Assembly (NCBI GenBank): GCA_034670405.1
Contig: JAXDDX010000120.1
Coordinates: 124,001 to 188,000 of the forward strand
Reading direction: 5' to 3'
Length of the DNA stretch: 64,000 bases
DNA from: Hoplostethus atlanticus
Lineage: Eukaryota > Chordata > Actinopteri > Trachichthyiformes > Trachichthyidae
The notes under the pieces are model-generated. The model saw only the letters and a program-made list of their open reading frames with translations. It was not told the origin of the DNA and made no database searches. Positions 1-64,000 of the stretch are shown here, one piece after another. Positions within the stretch are counted from its first letter, which is position 1; the number at the start of each line of letters is the position of its first letter. A program made the position numbers and the translations under genes.

Positions 1-51971
<51,971 letters not shown>

Positions 51972-53863
51972 CTGCAGGGATGAACACAAATGATTAATAT
52001 TATCATTAATGAAGAATACCTTTATTATATATGTATCTAATTTACAGCTTCAGTATGATACCTTTACAGCGTGGTGTACCTCTGTTGCTGGTATGAAATA
52101 TATAAAGATGGATATTGGTGCGTCATCAGGTATTAGAGGTCAAAATGTTATATATTTCCATAAACAGCAGTTTGTTTTGCAGCTGTGAAAGAGTAAAGAC
52201 ATGAGTATGACTGATCACTCTCACACATCCTTTATATCTATATCTGTGGCTAGACTATCACTGGTAGCCATACCAAGTGGGAGCCTAGCTACAGAACTCC
52301 CTGGCCCAAACAGACCCATAAACACCCATTGTCAACCTCCCACTGCACACACAATCTGTTGCAAAACCAGCACAAAGCTGTTTGACTTACAACTTTGACG
52401 AAATACAAAGCTGACCTCATCAACCTTGTTAAATGCTCCAGTCATATTCACCTCACCTGCATCCTTTTTAAACCCACATTTCAGAAATGAGGTTGTGCAA
52501 TATCAATACCTCATAAAAATTATTTATGACTTGTATGGTTTGTAGTTAGTATGTGAGCTTGGAATTCTAAGGTTCTGTCTAGGTAAAGAGCAGTTGTGCG
52601 TCAAGGTTTTGACATCACAGCTGATACATAGTGAAATCGATCTTTTTACAGTCTCTTAAATTTTTAAGAGAACGTAAAACCCTTGCACCATGAGTCATTG
52701 TAATCACAATAATGTCAGTTTCCAAAAAATGAATTTAACTTTAAAACACCTAACTGCTGTTCTGTCTCACTCTCTATCTGCTATTCTCTGTTCATCTGTC
52801 TCATTCCTTCTCTCTTTTGTTCTCTGTTCAACTGTCTCACTATCTCTCCAGTTCTGTTTATCTGTCTCACTCCTGCTGTTCTCAACCTGTGACATAAATG
52901 CTAATTAATATATAAGCTACACATTTTAGTTTCTGGTGCAATTCATCAGTAGAATGACAATTAACTTGTTAGGTAAAAATAATGATTATTCTATGCCATC
53001 TGATTTTAGGCTATGTAGCTACTATCTAGTGTATCAGAAAGCTAAAGATTTAGTTAGTAAACCATATTAGCCTTGAATAAGCCTAAAATCCTAATTTAAC
53101 CATCATTATTATCACAAAAAAGCTTATGAATAAGTGGAAAACCCACTTTTGATGAAAAAAAAAAAAAAACTCTAACTAGAACCTTATACTTCCAAGATAA
53201 CAAGATCAATATCAAAGAGGTGATACAGGAACGGATTTCATAATATTGACACTAAGGGAAAAATTTGCAAACGGCAAAAAACATTGCATTCACCTGCCGT
53301 CTCAGGTCTAAATCAGTCCCAAATTAGACATCCAGAATGAAAGCAACTTGGTAGAATAGAAAACCAGCAGGTCTGGATTTGAGGACTACTAGTTGAGAGT
53401 ATGCAGGGTTAGGCTGAAATGATGCAGCGGATTAAGAGCCTGTACATCATTCATTCTCTTTCACTATTTCCTCATACACTGATTCTGACACTGCCAACTG
53501 TTCTTATTGGTGTCACACTGGGTGTAATGGAATGGCTTCAATATTTAGATTGCCTGCTGTGCCGACAACAGTGTCACCATCTCTTCTAAATTCGAACTTC
53601 CAATTGGGAGAATTTACTGAATGGAGAAACCCAATCCTGTGGGTCTGGTAGATGAAAATGGATGCCCTCCAACCACTCCTAGCAGTTCCTTCTTCACTTG
53701 CCAGCTAAGTTACCGGGTAGACAAAACAAAACAGCAGTGGGTTGGGAAGAGAGGGGAATGAAAAGCCCATTGAAGGTTAAAGGGAGCCAAACGAGAAAAG
53801 ATAGATTTAGATGAAAAAAAGGAGAGATGTAATGTGACTGAGAAAATGAAACACAGAGAGAGG

Positions 53864-53899
<36 letters not shown>

Positions 53900-54487
53900 A
53901 TCAGAGACAAGATGAGTCCATGAAAACCTCCTGGCATGTTCCTTTCTCAGGCCACCCCTTCTGTTAGCTTCCTGCCCTTAATTAACACAAGATACCCCTT
54001 TGGGTGCCTTGGAGCACCCTCCCACTTCACCATCCACACATCCACAGCACCTGTGTCATGAACATAGAAGCCAAGGCTTTCTTGTAATGTCAGTGAACGT
54101 TTTGTATGTCATTCATCTTTTGACAGTATAATCCACGTTTCAGTTTATTTAGATCGACTTCATATCTTTGCATGCAAATATCCTGTATTGCATTATAACT
54201 GCACTACAACAATCACCTACACACACAAGTTTGTTGTGCAGTAATGTTTTTGATTCATCTTATGTTCTCTAAGGTTCTCGTGAATTACATCAGGTATGCC
54301 ACAGAGGGAGATATTTAAAATGTCAACTGGCAAATACTGTAATATGGAGGCCAGCTAAAAGTACACATAACACATAGTACATATGCAAGGCTGATTGCAC
54401 ATCTCTCCAGTAATACTGCTCTAGGTAGCTGCTTTAGTTAATTAATTATAGTTATGTACTATTTTAAAAGTACTATTGCTACTTAAC
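51972..54487 (-). other. Intron or 5' region upstream of atp2b4 window exon 1
   Basis: Searched by eye on the minus strand for the PMCA N-terminus (GDFG, MELRSRDAL, INVHYGG-type motifs); not found here or up to 64000. It holds an (AG)n run at 53871-53899. No gene seen. Confidence 0.5.
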
Positions 54488-55112
54488 CTGAGTGCAGCCT
54501 TCGACACAATTGATCATACAATACTCTTGAATTGTCTTGAAAATTATATTGATATCCAGGGATCAGCACTTTCTTGGTTTAGGTCTATCTACTCGATAGA
54601 TCACACTGCATCTTTTACAACAATATGACTTCAGAGTGTTGCAATATGGACTTTGGTGTGCCACAGGACTCTGTCCTAGGCCCACTACTATTCTCCACCT
54701 ATATGTTACCACTCGGTGACATCATTTGCAATTTTGGCATTAACTTCCACTGTTACGCCGATGACACTCAAATTTACATACCCGTCAAACCAACCGATAA
54801 CACCCAATTTCAAAAAGGCCTGCCTATGGGAGGTCAAATGTTGGATGTCGCTAAACTTCCTACTTCTTAATGGCAACAAAAGTGAGATACTGATTGTAGG
54901 ACCAGCTAGACATAGACATTTGTTTGAGAATACTACTCTCAACTTTGATAGTTGTGTAATCTCCCAGAGCCCATACATTAAAAACTTTGGGGTAAAGTTC
55001 GACCCAACCCTCTCATTCGAGTTGCATATTAAGGAGACCACTTAAACAGCATTTTATCATCTTCGCAATATAGCCAAGATTCGACCCATGCTAACAAAGG
55101 CAGACGCAGAAA
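54488..55112 (+). mobile_element. L2-type LINE reverse-transcriptase fragment
   Basis: Frames read LSAAFDTIDHTILLNCLENY, DFGVPQDSVLGPLLFSTYML, HCYADDTQIYIPV and LLLNGNKSEILIVGP, the order of an L2-type reverse transcriptase. The YADD active site is present. At least two frame changes separate the pieces and both ends are missing. Confidence 0.8.
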
Positions 55113-56039
55113 TCAAAAGTTTTTCACATGATTCAAAATGGCAGGAAATTCAAAACGGCAGATATTCAAAATAGTAGACATGAACGGTTCTATATGCAAA
55201 ATTGTTTGGCAATAGGACAGAAATAAATGCAGCAAATTTCCATGGATGTATGTGTAATGGGACACCTGTGAAATTATTATTAATTTTATCTTTTTCGCAC
55301 CTAGGGTGGTACCAGCACAACATTTGACACAGTTTATATGGGGCCTTCTGCAATTTGTATATCTCAAAATTATGAATAGAGGCAAGATCCAAAGTAGGTG
55401 TGGTGAAATATTTTTTCACAATTTATGCATATTCATATTATCTTTATATTATATATTATTTTTGACACAGGGAGACGTGCTTTTAAATAATTTTAAAGGA
55501 AGGATTTCTGTTGTTCCTGTGAAATTTGCCACACATGTACCTTGTGAAGCCTGGAAAAAAACAATAGTACGTAGACAATGTCACGTCACATCATGTCGAG
55601 ACATTTCCAATGCAGCTACAATAAAGTTTAGCAGGACAAAGATTTTCAACGATCTAAAAGAAAGGGTTTATTTCTAGACGAGATTCCGGGTAGGAAAAAA
55701 ACCTTCACATCCTTGTGGTAATTCTGAATAGAAAATATGGGAACTTTTGGAAGGCTCTGATATCTCCCACCTGAACAGAAGTGTGTCAAACATGGCTGCT
55801 GTAAATCTACAGTTCACAGTCCAAGGTAATAAAATTAATAATTACTAGTTATATTCAAGTACAAACGTACAATACAAGTACGTTTCTGCACAATCAACTC
55901 TGTATATGATTAACTTATAAGACCTGCTGCAGTTCATTTGGTTGACAAAGCAACTTGTTAACAAGTTGTTGTTATGGAGCTAGCTACCAATGGCCAAGAG
56001 CTTCCCAACAAGTTGAATGACTGAACGCTTCAGCAACAA

Positions 56040-56240
56040 GTTCACGGCCATTTTCTGGGGGTTGTCAAAAGGGCATTGTGGGAAATGTAGGAAATCACTA
56101 ACTGAAGTAGAAGAGACAAAGCAGGTTGAGGGAAAGCGGGTACAATAAAAAGGTAAATTACAAAACATCATCAAAAAATAACTCCTGGCATGCATTGAGC
56201 ATCAGAGATTGATGATATATAACAGTGTAAGAGTATCTGA
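56040..56240. repeat. Interspersed repeat, copy 2 of 2
   Basis: Shares GGGAAATGTAGGAAATCAC and TTGATGATATATAACAGTGT with 9240-9410. Confidence 0.55.
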
Positions 56241-56984
56241 GGGAATTTTCCTTGATTTCCAATATTTGCCTGATATATCGATCTAGCCCTACTACACACC
56301 CTTGGTGCTTGGTCCCTACTAAAGCAGCATTGCCAAGTGGTCTTACTCATGCCATGTAATGGAAAGGACCAGGACTGTTCTCTGGCAAGGCTGGGTGCTC
56401 CTCTGCCCACAGTGGTCTTGAGTTGGGCCGGTGCTGGCCTGTGACTGATGGATGGAATCATATCACTTTTTCATACTTTTTCCTCACCACACTTTCTGTC
56501 ATATTTGTACATGTGATGTACGAGCAAGTATAGCAGGTGCTAAGGCAGGAGAACAGAGAATAAGAGAGGAGATAGAGGGAGAAAAAGAGAATCAGACAGA
56601 GACAAGAGGGTAGAGAAGCAGATGCGTGGACAAGCAGAGACTTGAGGAGGGAAGGAAGATGAAGAAAAATGGACAGATTGCAGAGTGAAGTGAAGAATTA
56701 AAACTGAGAAGGGGCAATCAATCTTTCTCCCGAGACTGTCAGGAAAATACATATTCACCAGGCATCAAGCGGTGAGGCTATGGGCTGGCAGCTTCAGCCA
56801 GAAGACCAATGAATAATCCAGGAGAGCAACCGGGGCAGAGAGGAGGATGGGGGGGTGGGGGGGGGGCTGGATGCCGTCTGGGAATTCAGACAAACATGAC
56901 TCAGCAGCACTAGCCCCATCCCCAAACATAACCTGCTAACAGTTTGTGTCGGCTAAAATTACCCTCACATGACTTTGGTTTAAA

Positions 56985-57190
56985 TTTTTAACCATCAGCA
57001 TATCATCGTCAAATTAATTGTGATACCGTGATATAATTACAGTAAACGAAAAATGAAATCATGGTTAAGACTATTGGCAGCCTCTGTGTCACACAAGTGG
57101 TATTGTTAGTGCTAGTGTTTCTCCAAATTAAGACCACCCATAAACCCCATTGCTTCCTGCACCCGCCCCCCCAAAACTACAACTGAACCA
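56985..57190 (+). mobile_element. MITE-like repeat copy, partial
   Basis: Shares TATTGTTAGTGCTAGTGTTT and CTCCAAATTAAGACCAC with the split copy at 38853-38990, and lacks the far end seen at 45600. Confidence 0.55.
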
Positions 57191-57509
57191 CAACCACAAG
57201 ACACTGCTGAAGAGATGAGCTACAGCCGCAAGTCGACACAATAAATTGGCAGTTTAAAGGCAATTTGAAAACCTTTGGGTTACATAGGAATATATCACTG
57301 AAATGAAACAATCAAGTTAGCACATGAGATAGGGAGGAAGTGGTTGTTTCTGGTGTCTGGCTAAACTATATGTGGCACACAAAATCCCCCAACCAGTCAG
57401 ATAATGGTAATTATGAATTATTAATAACAGGTTAATAATACACTTTCCTCGACTGCTTTTGCAATGCCATCAGTTTTTTGAGCCACTGTAAAACAAGGCA
57501 TGATAAACA

Positions 57510-57809
57510 TCAAGATTTATGGTCATTTGGATCCAAAATAGAGATAGTTTGTCTCTCTAACCACATATATTCCATATCTGGAGTGAAACTGTTCCCTTGG
57601 GGTATATCATACATATGGGTTGCAAAGGAAAATGTTTTTTCAGGAATTACTTGGTCCTGATAGGCTGCATAGGAAACCTTATATGAACCAATAACCTCAT
57701 CATAGATTAGGAATCCCTCACTGGCACCCAGGTTGAAGCCACGCAAGGCATTGTGGGTGTCTGTTTTAATGGCAACAGAGATCAACACTAATCCATTACT
57801 GCCTTTTCA
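57510..57809 (-). other. Unrecognised protein-like open frame
   Basis: About 97 codons between stops, with balanced, protein-like composition: HNALRGFNLGASEGFLIYDE, then VIGSYKVSYAAYQDQVIPEK and FATHMYDIPQGNSFTPDMEY. There is no ATG near the start and no clear exon partner. It could be an exon of an unknown gene, a remnant of a mobile element, or chance. I do not recognise the family. Confidence 0.3.
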
Positions 57810-58834
57810 GAAATGTTGTGTATTGTGGCAGAGTGGGCTATCTGCCACAGAGAAACTGTGGGAAAAGACTACATTCCCCAGCAGTCAAAAGCCAGTCAGC
57901 CATCTTGCATTACAATCAGCAAGGTGGGAGCTGATTGAGACAAGACTTGAAGAGTGGAATCTACAGTACACAGCGGGAGACCAGCCAGGGAGGCTGCTAT
58001 AGGGCCTCCAAACACTTACTGCAGTTACTGTCGGAAGATAAGATTAAGTTGTGATTTGAGTTGTAATTTGAGTTAATGAGTAAAGGTGAGCATTTTATCC
58101 CTGAAAACTGCCTACTACATGATCTGTGCCAGGAATTTGTCCTCATATTGGGCTTGGGCAAAATCTCTAGTGGGATGACAGGTTACTAAAACTCCAATAA
58201 CTGAGCTGCTTGTGAATCCATGTGACTTGTTTACAAATTCTGGTTTGCTTATAATTGGGCAGTGTGATCTTAATCAAACCAAATACAGAAATGCAGCAGT
58301 TTTACACTATGGTTTGGACCAAATAAAACAAATGGTAGGTGTGACCACACAAGAATCTGGCTAAACTATGACCTCAATACATTTCTAATCAGACACAGTT
58401 AGTGGTTTGTGTTATAGTATGCCATTTCTGTCAGTGAATCATGTCAATGTTTGTAGGCCAACATAATCTATTAACAGAGGCTTTATTATATAGGCAACAG
58501 ATAAGGCATATTATACAACAAATATATATTAATTTCTAAATTAACCGTCAATGATACATTTTTCTATTTCAATCAAAGTGCACTGAGCTTAATTAGCAAA
58601 GACTATTAGCACTAGACATTTTCAGTAGAATTCATGTGTCACTACTTAGAGATGTTCAATTTATTAATAGTTAGTATTGTTGTTATTATTTATGTATTTA
58701 ATATTTATATAATTATTATTGTATCTAATATTTAATATTATACTATTTATTAGGGGCTGGCCAGCTCTGATGCCAGAACTCTTTTATATTTACACCGATC
58801 AGCCACAACATTAAAACCACTGACAGGTGAAGTG

Positions 58835-60022
58835 CCAAACACGGTTCTGGGTCCTCTTCTCTTTTCCCTCTACACAACATCTCTTGGTTCTGTTATCCAC
58901 TCCCGTGACTTTTCCTACCACTGCTATGCAGATGACACCCAGCTGATCCTGTCATTTCCCCCCTCTGACACACAAGTGGAGGTACGCATTGCTGCGTGCC
59001 TGGCAGACATCTCGGAGTGGATGTCGATGCACCACCTGAAGCTCAACCTGGACAAGACTGAGCTGGTGTTCCTCCCGGGGAAGGGTTGTCCACACCGAGA
59101 CCTGGCCATCACCATTGATAATGCTGTGGTGATGTCAACTCTGACTGCGAGGAATCTGGGTGTGACCTTGGACGACCAAATGTCGTTCTCGGCAAACATC
59201 GCATCAGTGACACGCTCCTGCAGATTCCTCCTCTACAACATCAGGAGGATTCGGCCCTTCCTCACTGACAAGGCAGCGCAGGTGCTCATCCAGGCTCTTC
59301 TCATCTCCCGCCTGGACTACTGCAACTCCCTCCTTGCTGGTGCCCCGGCGTCTGCCATCAGACCTCTGGAGCTCGTCTGGTGTTCAACCGCCCCAAGTTC
59401 TCCCACACAACTACCCTTCTCCGTTCTCTACACTGGCTCCCTGTAGCAGCTTGCATCCAGTTCAAGACCCTGGTGCTAGCCTATAGGGCAGTGAAAGGAA
59501 CAGCTCCTTCTTACCTCCAGGCTATGGTCAAGCCTTACAGCCCCGCCTGACCACTTCGCTCTGCTGCCTCGAGGCGCCTGCTTGCCCCGTCGCTCAGAGG
59601 CCCCTGCGGCCGATCTACACAGTCACAGCTTTTCTCCGTCCTGGCCCACAGTGGTGGAATGAACTCCCCACTGATGTCAGGACAGCAAAGTTGCTGCCCA
59701 TCTTTCGCCACAGGCTGAAATCCCACCTCTTCAAGAAACACTACCCTGACCCTTCCTCTTAGCACTTGCTTATTTGTCTTCACTTATTTGTCTGAGCTTG
59801 TTTATTTGATTTACTTATTTGTCTCATTTGTTTAATTAAAAACTAGGTATATTTTACCTTAGCACTGGTTATGCTCTTAGATGCTTGTTTAGGAAGGAAA
59901 TGCACTTATGATTTCTGGTGACTAGTGGTTCTCGTGCCTACCTATGTTGAATGCACTTATTGTAAGTCGCTTTGGATAAAAGCGTCTGCTAAATGACTGT
60001 AATGTAATGGAAATGTAATGGA
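58835..60022 (+). mobile_element. L2-type LINE inserted in the Tc1 element
   Basis: 5'-truncated. An open frame (58832-59446) reads TVLGPLLFSLYTTSLGSVIH, YHCYADDTQLILSFPPSDTQ, LNLDKTELVFLPG and LLISRLDYCNSLLAGAPASA. A frame change near 59375 shifts the rest, which ends KSHLFKKHYPDPSS with a stop at about 59762. The 3' end is GTAAGTCGCTTTGGATAAAA followed by the TGTAATG tail. AAGTG is duplicated at 58830-58834 and 60023-60027. Confidence 0.93.
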
Positions 60023-60220
60023 AAGTGAATAACATTGATTATCTAGTTACAATGGCACCTGTCAAGGGGTGGGATATATTGGGAAGCAAGTGAACAGTCA
60101 GTTATTGAAGTTGATGTGGTGGAAGCAGGAAAAATGGGCAAGCGTAAGGATCTGAGTGACTTTGAAAGGGCCAAATTGTGATGGCTAGATGACTGGGTCA
60201 GAGCATCTCCAAAACAGCAG

Positions 60221-61294
60221 GGGTCCATTCCAGAAAGCGGGTTTAGTGAAAACTCCGAGTTTGTTAACCCTGACATGAGGGAAACTCTGGGTTTTCCGTT
60301 CCAGAAAGAGAGGTAACTGACTCTGTGAACCTAACCTGCTCGCTGGCAGGTTTTCTTTAACAAACCCTGAGTTTCTCCCTGTCTCCTCCCTCTGCTGAAC
60401 CTGAAGCAGCTGTCGGACATGGCATGTCCTTTCCTCGGTAACCCGATCGATATTCAAGCCTAAGTAATTCGCATAGCCTTACGTCGGGAGAGGATTTTGA
60501 GACCCCGATTAGATGTTCTATGTCCAGGATGGAAGAGCTGTCCGAGATATAATATGCCGTTTACACTTCACGGATTAAGCTACCACCACCCCGAGCAGTC
60601 AAATAAAGACACATTTAATTTGGTCTTCTTTATTTCCTACAAATACAAAAGCAACAGTTAGTATTTTTATATTGTTCCAACAACAGATTTCACCTGTGAC
60701 CATGCACCCACCTCTAACTTGTGTTCCAGTAATTAAATTTCTAGATCTGCCTTTCTAATTTGCCACCCCAAGTACACCATTCAAAGTATGTTTTTATATT
60801 TCATTTTCAGCTGCTGCCAAGTGCACTTTGCGCCCGTGGGATTGCACCTAAATGAAAATATTAAATACCAATCCACCACTTTCTCACATGTAGGTAATAT
60901 TATAAGATGTGGTTAAATGTTAAATGAATACACTACTGCATTCAAACGTACGCATTGACTCGGGCAGCGATTCTCCCCCACGCTAAGTCCCTCTCCTCTT
61001 TTACAGCTGTGTTGCTCTTCTTTTTGAAAATTTGTTCATACTCCCCAAAAGCACGTAGTAGCACTTCCAACTCCAGTGGGGTGACGTACGACGACCTTTT
61101 CTGCTTGCCGGTTGCCATGGTGAATCGTAGTATCGGACCTCCATTGATGATGGCTTTTTATTGTCGTCACGCACGCGCTTAACTCAGGGTTAACATACCG
61201 AGAGTTGACTGAACTAGCTCAGATCAGCCGTTAATCAACTCAGAGTTCAGGGTTAGACTCAGAGTTTGTTGAACCTGCTTCCTGGAACGGACCC
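60221..61294 (-). mobile_element. Harbinger-type element inserted in the Tc1 element, 1,074 bp
   Basis: Inverted ends GGGTCCATTCCAGAAAGC and GGGTCCGTTCCAGGAAGC, with CAG duplicated outside (60218-60220, 61295-61297). A 3-bp duplication and these ends fit PIF/Harbinger. It lacks a transposase but keeps the first exon of a Myb/SANT-like gene on the minus strand (61118-60942). Non-autonomous. Confidence 0.85.
60942..61118 (-). CDS. Myb/SANT-like protein, first exon, of the Harbinger-type element
   Basis: ATG at 61116-61118, 58 codons before a stop at 60942-60944. It reads MATGKQKRSSYVTPLELEVL, LRAFGEYEQIFKKKSNTAVK and ERDLAWGRIAARVNA. The W..I..RVNA ending is typical of the Myb/SANT (trihelix-like) protein that Harbinger elements encode beside the transposase and that helps bind the ends. 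A GTACGT after AATGC could be a splice donor, so the frame probably ended by splicing. No downstream exon is recognisable. Confidence 0.65.
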   Translation of the reverse strand: MATGKQKRSSYVTPLELEVLLRAFGEYEQIFKKKSNTAVKEERDLAWGRIAARVNAYV

Positions 61295-62384
61295 CAGGTC
61301 TTGTGGGGTGTTCCCGGTATGCAGTGGTTAGTACCTACCAAAAGTGGTCCAAGGAAAGACAACCGGTGAATCGGCGAAAGGGTCGTGGGCTCAGTAATGC
61401 GCGTGGGGAGCGAAGGCTAGCCCGCCTGGTCCGATCCCACAGAAGAGCTTCTATAGCACAAATTGCTGAAAAAGTTAATGCTGGCTATGATAGAAAGCTG
61501 TCAGAACACACAGTGCATCGCAGCTTGCTGTGTATGGGGCTGCGTAGCCGCAGACCAGTCAGAGTGCCCATGCTGACCCCTGTCCACCGCCGAAAGCACC
61601 TACAATGGGCACGTTAGCGTCAGAACTGGACCATGAAGCAATGGAAGAAGGTGGCCTGGTCTGATGAACCACGTTTTCTTTTACATCATGTGGACAGCCG
61701 AGTGCGTGTGCATCGTTTACCTGGGGAAGAGCTGGCACCAGGATGCACTATGGGAAGAAGGCAAGCCGGCAGAGGCAGTGTGATGCTCTGGGCAATGTTC
61801 TGCTGGGAAACCTTGGGTCCTGGCATTCATGTGGATGTTACTTTGACACGTACCACCTACCTAAACATTGTTGCAGACCAAGTACATCCCTTCATGGCAA
61901 CCGTATTCCCTGATGGCAGTGGCCTCAGCAGGATAATGGGCCCTGCAACATTGCAAAACTTGTTCAGGAATGATTTGAGGAACATGACAAAGAGTTCAAG
62001 GTGTTAACTTGGCCTCCAAATTCCCCACATCTAAATCCGATCGTGCATCTGTGGGATGTGCTGGAAAAACAAGTCAGATCCGTGGAGGCCCCACCTCGCA
62101 ACTTATAGGACTTAAAGGATCTGCTGCTAACGTCTTGGTGCCAGATACCACAGGACACCTTCAGAGGTCTTGTGGAGTCCATGCCTCGATGGGTCAGAGC
62201 TGTTTTGCCAGCACAAGGGGGACCTACACAATATTAGGCAGGTGGTTTTAATGTTATGGCTGATCGGTGTATATGTATTCTTCTTACAGTATATCAGGCC
62301 GGCTCCGTTCACGACCGCTTGCAGTCCTAGTTTTTTAGTAGATTTGAAAAATTAGAAATAGAAGGAAGCATTGTTATGAATACT

Positions 62385-62670
62385 ACACTGGTGGTCTATG
62401 GTAAGACCTTAACCTGAATTGATTCTCATGAAACATTTTGATCAGATTCCACACAAGTATGCATGAATATGTTTATCATTCTTATTATTTTATAGTATTT
62501 TTTTATTATTATCTCTGGTTTCTGCCCTGTGGTCTAAATGCTCAGAGGCTTTTCCATCCTGAAGAAGAAAATTCTAATTCAAAGAAATACAATATCAGCA
62601 CACAATATCAGCTATCAGCAGCTACAAACCAAAAAATAATGGGCCTTCAAAGACCTATATTAGTATATAA
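62385..62670. repeat. Interspersed repeat with TATCGGC-like motifs, copy 3 of 3
   Basis: Contains ACAATATCAGCACACAATAT and CAGCTATCAGCAGCTAC, a diverged version of the 46325 and 49975 copies. Confidence 0.5.
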
Positions 62671-64000
62671 AACTCTATTCCCTCACCACTACAATCCTGT
62701 TTACCCAGCTTTCTCTGCGAATTTGCGAATATGCAAACATGCGAACATGCGGACATGCCACCTTCATCAAGGTGTAAAACAGACAGTAGGTACACTCTGT
62801 GTCAGTCCACCTTAACAAGGACATGCAAATCTGGAGGAATTGCTCTTCCCACCATGCTCATTGTTTTTCTGCCTCCCTCCCTTGTTCTCTCCCTCTGTTT
62901 CTGAGGCTGAACACATGGGTGACAGCAGGACACAGGCCATCTCTCCATCTCAATTCAGTTCAAAATTATTGGCATGACAGGACAGAAATGTATGTTGCCA
63001 AAACAATATGTTTCCCTAACCCTAACCTGAAAGTGGGTGTTCCAACAAGACAATGATCATAAGCTTCATGAAATCTACTAAAGAATGGCTCAGGAAGAAG
63101 AAGTTTAGTGTTTTGGATTGGCAAAGTCAAGTCCTGACCCAAATCCAATTGAGATGCTGTGTCAGGGCCTGAAGTGGGCTGTTCATGTGAGATGCCTCAC
63201 TGAGTTGACCACATTCTGTAAGGAGGAGTGGGAGAAAATCTCTTAAAGGAAGATGCCAGAGACTGATCAGTGGCTATAGGAGACTTTTACTCCAAGTCAT
63301 CGCTGCTAAAGGAGGTGCCACACGTTATTGATTGAAGGAGTTTACAGAGATATGAGTTTTGTGAAATAAACCACTTTTGTTAAATACACAAAGTATATCA
63401 CATTTATTTGTGCATTTTTTTCATTTGGGATATCTTCAATATGATTTAAGGTTTAGATAAGGATTTTATGAGGTTAATTCAAATTATTATATATGAAATA
63501 ATAACCACCACCCAGTAGGGTTAACAAACTTTCAAGCATGACTGTAGGTTGAGACAGCAATGACGTCATAACTCAGTCCAGGGTTGAAGATATTGCAAAA
63601 GTTTTTAGCAGTTGGCAGGAAGCCACCAAAAGTCAAAAATAAAAAAGCGGGGCAATTTTTGTTTTCTACATTGAAGTTCATCAGTTGCTTATTTTGATAT
63701 CCCCTTCATATTCTATTCACTCCCATTGTTGTTCACGCTTCAAGATATTGCCAGTCATTTCCCACAGTGGCTAAGGAGTTTTGAAATGTATAGATAGAGG
63801 CAATTACAAGCAGGAGAAAATCAATTAAAGCATATAACAATAAGTTTGAAAAAGTAAAAATAATAAATGATGACCTGTAAGAACAAACTTTGCGCAATGG
63901 AAATAACATCAACCAGCAGAAATGAGTAGCAACCCTTGTAGTAGTAGGAGTGAAGATTTAAAAAACATTGTTGAACAATAGATGGAAGTCAAAGACCTCA
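62671..64000. other. Upstream sequence without recognised gene
   Basis: AT-rich. A segment at 63040-63370 (CCAACAAGACAATGATCATA, then ACCCAAATCCAATTGAGATG) resembles a decayed Tc1-type transposase end (QDNDH…DPNPIEM), but the frames are too broken to delimit. Nothing else seen. Confidence 0.4.

Larger units (their letters stand above)
58793..62269 (+). mobile_element. Tc1-like DNA transposon with two nested insertions
   Basis: 28-bp inverted ends (CACCGATCAGCCACAACATT against CACCGATCAGCCATAACATT) with one mismatch, flanked by TA (58791-58792, 62270-62271). The transposase remnant (61303-62007 and beyond) reads GCSRYAVVSTYQKWSKERQP, VAWSDEPRFLLHHVDSR and HLWDVLEKQVRS. It is broken by a stop near 61616, frame changes after 61920 and SPHLNPIVH in place of the catalytic SPDLNPIEH. 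Without the two insertions the element is about 1.2 kb, the normal Tc1 size. Confidence 0.95.

Noticed and set aside
52000-64000. Search for the atp2b4 first coding exon
   Set aside because: No GDFG, INVHYGG or LKTSP-like sequence could be read on the minus strand, so the exon is assumed to lie beyond 64000.

Overview
The window is vertebrate DNA, almost certainly from a teleost fish. It is AT-rich, intron-dominated and full of transposons typical of fish (Tc1-like, L2/Rex-type LINEs, DIRS, hAT, Harbinger). The one host gene I can support is a plasma-membrane Ca2+-ATPase on the minus strand. Eighteen coding exons between 51971 and 2927 splice in frame, all with GT-AG borders, into 1,049 codons. 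The paralog is best called atp2b4 (PMCA4), because the splice-site-A microexon and the exon after it match PMCA4 rather than PMCA1-3. The first coding exon(s) (N-terminus) and the last exon(s) (C-terminal tail) are not visible and probably lie outside the window.

Layout, in the direction of transcription (high to low coordinates): 64000-51972 is upstream intron or 5' sequence without a recognisable gene. 51971-49712 holds M1, M2 and the actuator domain. 47649-41238 holds the alternatively spliced site A and the phospholipid-responsive linker. 39308-35449 holds M3/M4 and the DKTGT phosphorylation site. 28527-19410 holds the nucleotide-binding and phosphorylation domains. 12571-7085 holds M5-M10. 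3109-2927 holds the start of the calmodulin-binding tail, ending at splice site C. 2926-1 is intron.

The introns (182 bp to about 6.9 kb) are a museum of nested mobile elements. The clearest are: a Tc1-like element (58793-62269) with an L2 LINE and a Harbinger-type element inside it, both with exact target-site duplications; a second Tc1-like element (35887-38852), itself inside an older repeat, holding two LINE insertions, a 195-bp MITE and a GC-rich inverted LTR-like fossil; a LINE split by another LINE in the opposite orientation (12850-15437); a Tc1 copy with a 194-bp internal tandem duplication (21393-21780); two broken DIRS-type fossils; and a broken hAT transposase gene.

I found no CRISPR, operon or bacterial-type system, no tRNA or rRNA gene, and no second intact host gene. 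One unrecognised protein-like frame (57510-57809, minus) is flagged. Family names for the transposons come from remembered motifs, not from a database search.
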